Shown here in pieces: positions 1 through 5,009 of a DNA stretch of 5,878 bases. Positions within the stretch are counted from its first letter, which is position 1; every line of letters starts with the position of its first letter. The DNA is from Lachnospiraceae bacterium (GTDB taxonomy: Bacteria; Bacillota; Clostridia; Lachnospirales; Lachnospiraceae), in NCBI GenBank assembly GCA_024403585.1, contig JAKSRN010000121.1, positions 1 through 5,878 on the forward strand. Direction: 5' to 3'. A program made the position numbers and the translations under genes. Under the pieces are notes generated by a model, which worked only from the letters and a program-made list of their open reading frames with translations, had not been told where the DNA came from and searched no databases.

Positions 1-1104
1 AAAGAAACAGGCCGTGCACTTCGTGGATCTTCTATCTGGAAAAACATCCATGGAAGCGTAGTAGACCGTCCTGTACCAGAGTGCAAACCAGATCAGGTTC
101 TGATCAAAGTTGGTGCAGCTGGTATCTGTGGTACTGACCAGCATCTGATGAGAACAGATGAAGAGGGATACACCATGTATGGTGGACATTCCAAATTCCC
201 GATCATCACAGGACATGAGTTCGCAGGTGAGATCGTAGAGGTTGGTAAGAATGTTAAAAAACTCCATGTTGGAGATCTTGTAAGTGTTGAGTCCATGCAT
301 TGGTGTGGAGAGTGTGATGCCTGCCGTCGTGGTATGTTCAACCAGTGTAAAGAGCTGGAGGAGCCAGGTCTTACTTATGATGGCGGTTTCGCAGAGTACG
401 CAGCAGTTAATGCAAAATACTGCTACCCAATCAATGATATTGCTGAGCAGCTTGGTGACAAACAGGCAGCTATGGAGCTTGGTGCAATGGTAGAGCCTAC
501 AGGTGTAGCTTACAACGGACTCTTCGTTCGTGGTGGCGGAATCCGTCCGGGCGGACATGTTGCAGTATTTGGTGCAGGCCCAATCGGTCTGTCTGCAATC
601 TCTCTGATGAAAACAGCAGGAGCAGCAAAACTGATCTGCTTCGAGTCTGTACCAGAGCGTGTAGAGCTGGCTAAAAAATGTGGTGCTGATATCGTAATGG
701 ATCCAACAAGCTTTGCAAGTGCTGAGGATGAGGCTGCATGGATCATGGATTACACAAACGGAGCAGGAATCTCCCTGTTTGCAGAGTGTGCAGGTGCAAC
801 AAGATTCACATACCCTGTAATGGCTAAATCTCTGGCAATTGGTGGAAAAACAGTTCAGATCGGACATACACCATTCATCACACCGGTAGATATGTTCAAC
901 TGGCAGTGGAATGCAGCAACCATCTCCGGATCCAATGGACAGTCCGGTATGGGAATCTATCCAGACGTAATCGCTCTGATGGCTGCAGGACGTATCGATA
1001 TGAGAAATATGTGTACAGGACGTTACAACCTTGAGGATATCGAGGAAGGTATGAAGATCATGGCTGGTAAAGTTCTGGTAAGCACAAATTACCCACGTCT
1101 GTAA
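1..1104 (+). CDS. Zinc-dependent medium-chain dehydrogenase, scyllo-inosose 3-dehydrogenase-like (5' end cut by window)
   Basis: The frame is open from base 1 to TAA at 1102-1104, giving 367 visible residues; about 25-35 N-terminal residues are probably outside the window. Visible-residue numbering: the catalytic-zinc motif is GICGTD (Cys43) plus GHE (His72, Glu73); the structural-zinc cysteines are C102, C105, C108 and C116; a VEPT motif lies near residue 165; the Rossmann glycine motif GAGPIG is at 191-196, with Glu215 at the end of the second strand, which suggests NAD rather than NADP. These features establish the MDR/sorbitol-dehydrogenase superfamily. The stretches TDEEGYTMY, VRGGGIRPG and DYTNGAG match what I remember of the Thermotoga TM0412 scyllo-inosose 3-dehydrogenase, which oxidises the inositol ketone scyllo-inosose in myo-inositol breakdown in the cytoplasm. 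Substrate is therefore inferred; another polyol or threonine-type dehydrogenase remains possible. No inositol partner gene is in view. All metal ligands are intact. Confidence 0.9.
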   Translation, partial: KETGRALRGSSIWKNIHGSVVDRPVPECKPDQVLIKVGAAGICGTDQHLMRTDEEGYTMYGGHSKFPIITGHEFAGEIVEVGKNVKKLHVGDLVSVESMHWCGECDACRRGMFNQCKELEEPGLTYDGGFAEYAAVNAKYCYPINDIAEQLGDKQAAMELGAMVEPTGVAYNGLFVRGGGIRPGGHVAVFGAGPIGLSAISLMKTAGAAKLICFESVPERVELAKKCGADIVMDPTSFASAEDEAAWIMDYTNGAGISLFAECAGATRFTYPVMAKSLAIGGKTVQIGHTPFITPVDMFNWQWNAATISGSNGQSGMGIYPDVIALMAAGRIDMRNMCTGRYNLEDIEEGMKIMAGKVLVSTNYPRL

Positions 1105-1123
1105 TTTGATCATGGATAGAGCA

Positions 1124-1201
1124 GAGAGGAATGCGAATGTCCGCTTTGCCATACATAAAGAAGAGCGGAATATGAAAGTCTGCTTTACCAGATCAGAAAA
1201 T
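1124..1201 (+). repeat. Two diverged 39-nt tandem repeat units behind the dehydrogenase gene
   Basis: Units 1124-1162 and 1163-1201 align without gaps, with 26 of 39 bases identical (23 of the first 30). They lie inside a 32-codon open frame (ATG 1112 to TAA 1210) whose product would repeat ERN-xx-V-x-F with a 13-residue period. Differences fall on all codon positions and no ribosome site precedes ATG 1112, so a translated peptide is doubtful. The short inverted arms CCGCT/AGCGG (1141-1145 and 1164-1168) could form a small hairpin upstream of the terminator. It may be a short dispersed repeat family or the 3' UTR of the dehydrogenase mRNA. Confidence 0.5.
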
Positions 1202-1220
1202 ATTAAGTAATAATAAACGG

Positions 1221-1256
1221 GCCGGCATACTAAATTATTAGTATGCCGGCTTTTTT
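1221..1256 (+). terminator. Intrinsic terminator of the dehydrogenase transcript
   Basis: A perfect 13-bp stem (1221-1233 paired with 1238-1250, starting GCCGGCATAC) closes a 4-nt loop and is followed directly by six T at 1251-1256. It lies 116 bp after the dehydrogenase stop and ends that transcript before alaS. The preceding A-rich stretch is short, so it mainly works on the + strand. Confidence 0.95.
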
Positions 1257-1302
1257 ATTTGCACGCCCCATTATTTATTGCCTCACCTTTTTATATTAGC
1301 AA

Positions 1303-1331
1303 TTGCATGAATATAGGAAATGTGCTAAGAT
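1303..1331 (+). promoter_or_regulatory. Probable alaS promoter (extended -10)
   Basis: TTGCAT (1303-1308) and TAAGAT (1326-1331) are separated by 17 bp, and a TGTG run ending at 1324 gives the extended -10 element common in Firmicutes. Transcription would start near 1338, leaving a leader of about 105 nt before the alaS start codon. The -35 is only a partial match to TTGACA. The same TTGCATG...TAA(G/C)ATGT pattern recurs at 4183-4213. Confidence 0.6.
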
Positions 1332-1340
1332 GTAAAATGA

Positions 1341-1434
1341 TTGTTTTGAGATAAACGGAAAATCCCGAAAACAACTATAAAAAAAAGAAAAATACACTGA
1401 TTTTTAATAGAAGAAAATCAGAAACTGATGGAGG
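1341..1434 (+). promoter_or_regulatory. alaS leader: two hairpins, competing mini-hairpin and the ribosome binding site
   Basis: The leader can form TTGTTTT/AAAACAA (1341-1347 with 1368-1374) and an 8-bp stem CTGATTTT/AAAATCAG (1397-1404 with 1414-1421). The 3' arm of the second stem also fits a smaller hairpin ATCAG-AAA-CTGAT (1417-1429) that touches the ribosome site, so the two are mutually exclusive. The ribosome site is GGAGG at 1430-1434, 8 nt before ATG 1443, which fixes the start. There is no T-box sequence or room for a stem I, so this is not the tRNA-sensing leader often seen before synthetase genes in Firmicutes. Any regulatory role is inference. Confidence 0.45.
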
Positions 1435-1442
1435 ATAAAATT

Positions 1443-4082
1443 ATGAAAAAATACGGAGTAAACGAACTGCGTAAAATGTACCTTGACTTCTTCGCAAGCA
1501 AGGGACATCTTGTTATGAACAGTTTCTCCCTGGTTCCTCAGAACGATAAGAGCCTTCTCTTAATCAACGCTGGTATGGCTCCTCTGAAACCATACTTTAC
1601 AGGAGCAGAGATCCCACCATGTACACGTGTGGCTACATGTCAGAAGTGTATCCGTACAGGTGATATCGAGAACGTAGGTAAGACAGCACGTCACGGTACA
1701 TTCTTCGAGATGCTTGGAAACTTCTCTTTTGGTGATTACTTCAAACATGAAGCAATCGCATGGTCCTGGGAGTTCCTGACAGAGGTAGTTGGTCTGGAGG
1801 CAGACCGTCTGTATCCATCTGTATACCAGGATGATGATGAGGCATTTGACATCTGGAACAAAGAGGTTGGCATTCCTGCTGACAGAATCTTCCGTTTCGG
1901 AAAAGAAGATAACTTCTGGGAGCACGGTGCTGGCCCATGTGGACCATGTTCCGAGATCTATTATGATCGTGGAGAGAAATACGGCTGTGGCAAACCAGGA
2001 TGTACAGTAGGCTGCGATTGCGACCGCTACATCGAGGTATGGAACAACGTATTTACCCAGTTTGAGAATGATGGCAACGGCAACTATGAGACTCTGAAAA
2101 ACAAGAACATCGATACAGGTATGGGTCTTGAGCGTCTGGCAGTTGTTGTTCAGGACGTTGATTCTATCTTCGACGTTGATACAATCCAGGCACTGAGAAA
2201 CAAAGTTTGTGAGTGCGCTAACAAAGTATACCATGAGGATCTGACAGCAGATATCTCTATTCGTCTGATCACAGACCACATCCGTTCCGCAACATTCCTG
2301 ATCTCTGATGGTGTAATGCCAACTAACGAGGGACGCGGATACGTTCTTCGTCGTCTGATCCGTCGTGCAGCACGTCACGGACGTCTTCTTGGTATCGAGG
2401 GCAAATTCCTTGCTAACCTGTCTGAGACAGTGATCGAGGGATCCAAAGACGGATATCCAGAGCTGGAGGAGAAGAAAGAGTTCATCCTCAAAGTTCTTAC
2501 AAACGAGGAGAACCAGTTCAACAAGACAATCGATCAGGGTCTGAAGATCCTTGCTGACCTTGAGGAGAATATGAAAGCAGCAGGAACAACCACACTGGCT
2601 GGTTCCGATGCATTCAAACTGTATGATACATACGGATTCCCAATGGATCTGACAAAAGAGATCCTTGAGGAGAAGGGTTATGTAATCGACGAGGATGGCT
2701 TCAAAGCAGAGATGGAGGCACAGAGAGTTCGTGCACGTGAGGCTCGTGAGGTTACAAACTACATGGGTGCTGACGCAACAGTTTACGATCAGATCGATGC
2801 TGCTATCACAACAGAGTTTGTTGGATACACAAGCCTTGAGGGAACATCCAAAGTAACAGTTCTGACAACAGAGTCTGAGATCGTTGAGTCTCTGGTTGAG
2901 GGTCAGAAGGGAACAATCTTTGTAGAGGCAACTCCATTCTACGCTACCATGGGTGGTCAGGAAGGAGATACAGGTGTAATCAAGACAGATAACGGCGAGT
3001 TCAAGGTTACAGATACAATCAAACTTCGCGGTGGCAAATATGGTCATGTAGGAGAGATGGTTTCCGGTATGATCGCTACAGGCGAGGAAGTAACACTGGA
3101 GGTTAACACAGCAGGACGTGCTGATACATGTAAGAACCATTCCGCAACTCATCTGCTTCAGAAAGCACTGAAAACAGTTCTTGGTTCTCACGTAGAGCAG
3201 AAAGGTTCTCTTGTAACACCAAACAGACTGCGTTTCGACTTTGCTCATTTCCAGGCTATGACAGCTGATGAGCTCCAGAAGGCAGAAGATATTGTAAATG
3301 CCAAGATCCGCGCAGCTCTTACTGTTAACACTCAGGTAATGGGCATCGAGGAAGCTAAGAAAACAGGTGCTATGGCTCTGTTCGGTGAGAAATACGGCGA
3401 AGAGGTACGTGTAGTATCTATGGGTGATTTCTCTGTAGAGCTTTGTGGTGGTACTCATGTTGCTAATACTTCTGAGATCACACTGTTCAAGATCGTATCC
3501 GAGGCAGGTGTAGCTGCAGGTGTTCGTCGTATCGAGGCACTGACAGGACAGGGAGTAATCGACTTCTATAAGAAAGAAGAAGAGCAGCTTCTTGATGCAG
3601 CAAAAGCTCTGAAAGCTTCTCCGGCTGATATGCTTGCTAAGATCGCAGCACTGCAGGCTGAGGTAAAAGCACTTCACTCTGAGAACGAGTCCCTGAAGAG
3701 CAAACTTGCTTCCAACTCACTTGGCGATGTAATGAACCAGGTGAAAGAGGTTAAGGGAGTAAAACTTCTGGCAGCAGCAGTTCCAGAGGTAGACATGAAC
3801 GGACTTCGTGATCTGGGAGACCAGCTGAAAGAGAAACTGGGAGAGGGCGTTGTTGTTCTTGCATCCGCAAAAGACGGAAAAGTTTCCCTGGTAGCAATGG
3901 TAACTGAGGCAGCTCAGAAAGCAGGCGCTCATGCAGGAAACCTCATTAAAGCAACCGCACAGATCGTAGGCGGAGGCGGCGGCGGACGTCCAAACATGGC
4001 TCAGGCTGGTGGTAAGAAACCGGAGATGATCCCAGAGGCAATCGCTAAGATCCCAGAGATCCTTGAGGGACAGATTAAATAA
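1443..4082 (+). CDS. alaS: Alanyl-tRNA synthetase
   Basis: Class II synthetase that charges tRNA-Ala with alanine using ATP and removes mischarged Ser or Gly; it acts in the cytoplasm. The 879-residue product matches the usual length. The start MKKYGVNELRKMYLDFF is typical; ATG 1443 is chosen over ATG 1428 because GGAGG (1430-1434) lies at ideal spacing before it and would be inside the longer frame. The catalytic domain occupies roughly residues 1-450 and includes FEMLGNFSFGDYF, a CGPCSE motif, a cysteine-rich insert (CGKPGC, GCDCD) and GMGLERL. The editing domain has both zinc motifs intact: H566-x3-H570 (HSATH) and C668-x3-H672 (CGGTH). A coiled-coil-like stretch follows near 715-745, then the C-Ala domain with a glycine run at 843-848. 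It stands alone between its own promoter and terminator; the ruvX/DUF965 genes that often follow alaS in Firmicutes are absent here. Identification is certain. Confidence 0.99.
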   Translation: MKKYGVNELRKMYLDFFASKGHLVMNSFSLVPQNDKSLLLINAGMAPLKPYFTGAEIPPCTRVATCQKCIRTGDIENVGKTARHGTFFEMLGNFSFGDYFKHEAIAWSWEFLTEVVGLEADRLYPSVYQDDDEAFDIWNKEVGIPADRIFRFGKEDNFWEHGAGPCGPCSEIYYDRGEKYGCGKPGCTVGCDCDRYIEVWNNVFTQFENDGNGNYETLKNKNIDTGMGLERLAVVVQDVDSIFDVDTIQALRNKVCECANKVYHEDLTADISIRLITDHIRSATFLISDGVMPTNEGRGYVLRRLIRRAARHGRLLGIEGKFLANLSETVIEGSKDGYPELEEKKEFILKVLTNEENQFNKTIDQGLKILADLEENMKAAGTTTLAGSDAFKLYDTYGFPMDLTKEILEEKGYVIDEDGFKAEMEAQRVRAREAREVTNYMGADATVYDQIDAAITTEFVGYTSLEGTSKVTVLTTESEIVESLVEGQKGTIFVEATPFYATMGGQEGDTGVIKTDNGEFKVTDTIKLRGGKYGHVGEMVSGMIATGEEVTLEVNTAGRADTCKNHSATHLLQKALKTVLGSHVEQKGSLVTPNRLRFDFAHFQAMTADELQKAEDIVNAKIRAALTVNTQVMGIEEAKKTGAMALFGEKYGEEVRVVSMGDFSVELCGGTHVANTSEITLFKIVSEAGVAAGVRRIEALTGQGVIDFYKKEEEQLLDAAKALKASPADMLAKIAALQAEVKALHSENESLKSKLASNSLGDVMNQVKEVKGVKLLAAAVPEVDMNGLRDLGDQLKEKLGEGVVVLASAKDGKVSLVAMVTEAAQKAGAHAGNLIKATAQIVGGGGGGRPNMAQAGGKKPEMIPEAIAKIPEILEGQIK

Positions 4083-4085
4083 TTT

Positions 4086-4133
4086 AAATCTGAGATGGAT
4101 TTGTTATTGAAATCTGAATTGGATTAATAATCA
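4086..4133 (+). repeat. Short imperfect 24-nt tandem duplication after alaS
   Basis: Units 4086-4109 and 4110-4133 share AAATCTGA and TGGATT in the same register, 17 of 24 bases in all. It lies between the alaS stop and its terminator. It could be a slippage relic without function. Confidence 0.35.
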
Positions 4134-4148
4134 AAGAGATTCTATAAG

Positions 4149-4184
4149 GTGCTATGAAGAGTTTATTTCTTCATAGCACTTTTT
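4149..4184 (+). terminator. Intrinsic terminator of alaS
   Basis: A perfect 12-bp stem (GTGCTATGAAGA at 4149-4160 with TCTTCATAGCAC at 4168-4179) has a 7-nt loop and is followed by five T (4180-4184). It ends the alaS transcript 66 bp after the stop codon. Its T-run overlaps the -35 element of the next promoter candidate. Confidence 0.93.
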
Positions 4185-4211
4185 GCATGTGTAACGATGA
4201 AGATGTAACAT
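4183..4211 (+). promoter_or_regulatory. Candidate promoter of the putative non-coding RNA
   Basis: TTGCAT (4183-4188), 17-bp spacer, TAACAT (4206-4211). The elements and spacing copy the alaS promoter candidate (TTGCAT, 17 bp, TAAGAT), including the flanking G after the -35 and GT after the -10, which supports both. Predicted start is near A4218, six bases before the first perfect hairpin. A direct repeat TGTAAC (4190-4195, 4204-4209) overlaps the spacer and -10 and could be a regulator half-site pair; that is speculative. Confidence 0.45.
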
Positions 4212-4217
4212 GTTGGC

Positions 4218-4518
4218 ATGATTCAAGAACGCCTCTAGCGTTCTTGCCGCGGCGTGGTCAAGCGCTTTGCGCTTATCCACTGACCACGCCTGCGATCTCG
4301 CCGGAGGCTACATCTCAGATGGGGGATTGTAACCCACCACTGAGACTAAATTCGCACTCCCACTTAGAACTATCGTTCTTGAAGAGGGAGTCACCCCATC
4401 TGAGATGTATCTCTATAGTACCGCGCACAATGCCGGAATGCTGCTTAATATGAAAATCGAAGAGTTTCGAAATACAGAAAACCACGGACATCGACAAGTC
4501 GAAGCCGTGGTTTTCTGC
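4218..4518 (+). ncRNA. Putative structured non-coding RNA of about 300 nt, family not recognised
   Basis: No frame here looks like protein; the longest open frame starts inside the alaS terminator and has no ribosome site. Instead, stems follow one another: P1, 9 bp perfect (4224-4232 with 4238-4246, loop CTCTA); P2, 10 bp (4251-4260 with 4281-4290) plus a CGC/GCG extension across a bulged T4291, holding an inner AGCGC/GCGCT hairpin; P3, 16 bp perfect (4309-4324 with 4394-4409), enclosing ACTCCC/GGGAGT (4356-4361 with 4386-4391); P4, TCGAA/TTCGA (4457-4470); P5, 13 bp (4475-4487 with 4505-4517). A promoter candidate lies just upstream and P5 can end transcription. Base composition is richer in GC than the flanking intergenic DNA. 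I see none of the signature sequences of RNase P RNA, tmRNA, SRP RNA, group II intron domain V or cobalamin riboswitches. Alternatives: a remnant or non-autonomous IS200/IS605-like element with structured ends, or a dispersed repeat. The 5' and 3' ends are estimates. Confidence 0.55.
4475..4517 (+). terminator. Long hairpin with T-run, likely end of the putative RNA (symmetrical)
   Basis: CAGAAAACCACGG (4475-4487) pairs perfectly with CCGTGGTTTTCTG (4505-4517). The loop of 17 nt holds a further short TCGA/TCGA pairing. The CCGTGG part followed by TTTT acts like a terminator, and the A-run on the other side gives the same on the minus strand, so it could be bidirectional. The T-run is short and lies inside the stem, so efficiency is uncertain. 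Confidence 0.55.
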
Positions 4519-4595
4519 ATTAGTATTATAAGAAGATCATGTCAAAATTCGCTTTGCTTAGTTCGATATGTTGTCTCTTTTGCTATATACTATAA

Positions 4596-4653
4596 ACACA
4601 TTGTTGTGTGGGGGCTATGAGAAAAGTCGGCAATAGAGTGCCGACTCCCCCCA
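4596..4653. other. GC-rich double hairpin of unknown role
   Basis: ACACA/TGTGT (4596-4600 with 4605-4609) is followed by a perfect 8-bp stem AGTCGGCA/TGCCGACT (4625-4632 with 4639-4646) enclosed by TGGGGG/CCCCCA (4609-4614 with 4648-4653). The motif TATGAG flanks on both sides (4616-4621 and 4654-4659). No T-run follows on the + strand; on the minus strand the 8-bp stem runs into TTTTC, so a weak minus-strand terminator is possible. It may also be an element boundary or a second small RNA. No gene overlaps it. Confidence 0.45.
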
Positions 4654-4944
4654 TATGAGTGTATATTGTATATTGGATATGTGACAATTGTAAAAATATC
4701 GAAAAAGATTTAACAATTATTCGATAAATAATTAATTTCTGTAATAATCATAGCATATCTATTAGAGGTATGAAATACATCAAAAAGTATTTAAAATCTG
4801 CAACTGACACTACAATGTGTAGTGTGTGAAATGAATTTCTTATGAATCATATATCATTGTTGATAACTGTTTTGTTCATATTCTTTACAACTGATCAATC
4901 ATATTAACAGCGTCTGTACAAGATTCGAACGCTTAATTTATCTC
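4654..4944. other. AT-rich intergenic region without a gene
   Basis: No credible coding frame on either strand. It begins with a GTATATT tandem pair (4661-4674), followed by overlapping AT inverted repeats: TATCGAA/TTCGATA (4697-4703 with 4720-4726) and AATTATT/AATAATT (4715-4721 with 4727-4733). Further on are the 8-bp inverted repeat at 4807-4825, GAAAT/ATTTC (4828-4839) and AGCGT/ACGCT (4909-4913 with 4929-4933). The density of inverted repeats suggests regulator sites for the downstream gene, but none matches a site I can name. Confidence 0.6.
4807..4825. promoter_or_regulatory. Operator-like 8-bp inverted repeat
   Basis: ACACTACA and TGTAGTGT form perfect arms around a 3-bp centre (ATG). 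The 19-bp size fits a dimeric regulator site better than an RNA hairpin. It lies about 120 bp before the promoter candidate of the beta-helix gene, far for a simple repressor but suitable for an activator or looping. The regulator is unknown. Confidence 0.35.
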
Positions 4945-4973
4945 TTGGAATCTTGATGTTTTTATTATAAAAT
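4945..4973 (+). promoter_or_regulatory. Candidate promoter of the beta-helix protein gene
   Basis: TTGGAA (4945-4950), 17-bp spacer, TAAAAT (4968-4973), in a very AT-rich setting. Start near 4980 would leave a 30-nt leader containing AAAGGA (4992-4997), 12 nt before ATG 5010, a slightly long ribosome spacing. The AT-rich context makes chance matches likely. Confidence 0.4.
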
Positions 4974-5009
4974 AAAGGTTAGTGAATAAAGAAAGGAAAC
5001 CGGTAGAAG

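Noticed and set aside
1428..1442. Longer alaS start at ATG 1428
   Set aside because: It would place the GGAGG ribosome site inside the coding region, and the extra five residues are not part of the usual AlaRS N-terminus.
1560..3677. 705-codon open frame antisense to alaS
   Set aside because: It is codon-aligned with alaS, so its stops would arise only where alaS uses TTA, CTA or TCA. alaS avoids these codons through its strong bias, which explains the open frame. The Cys- and Ser-rich product resembles no protein.
4416..4425. T-box-like decamer TAGTACCGCG
   Set aside because: It matches TGGNACCGCG at 9 of 10 positions, but the mismatch hits the base that pairs with the tRNA CCA end. The AGGG before it is missing, no fitting terminator overlaps it, and no synthetase or amino-acid gene follows.
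4154..4453. 99-codon + strand frame through the structured block
   Set aside because: It starts inside the alaS terminator hairpin, has no ribosome site, and runs through long perfect stems; RNA structure explains the sequence better.
4770..4829. 19-codon frame starting MKYIKKYLKS
   Set aside because: The only ribosome-like sequence (AGAGG) is one base from the ATG, and the frame ends within an operator-like inverted repeat.
4924..4937. cre (CcpA) site around AACGCTT
   Set aside because: Only the centre matches; the outer TG and CA positions of the consensus fail.
4185..5000. CRISPR array or retron
   Set aside because: There are no regularly spaced direct repeats, and no reverse transcriptase or cas gene is in the window.
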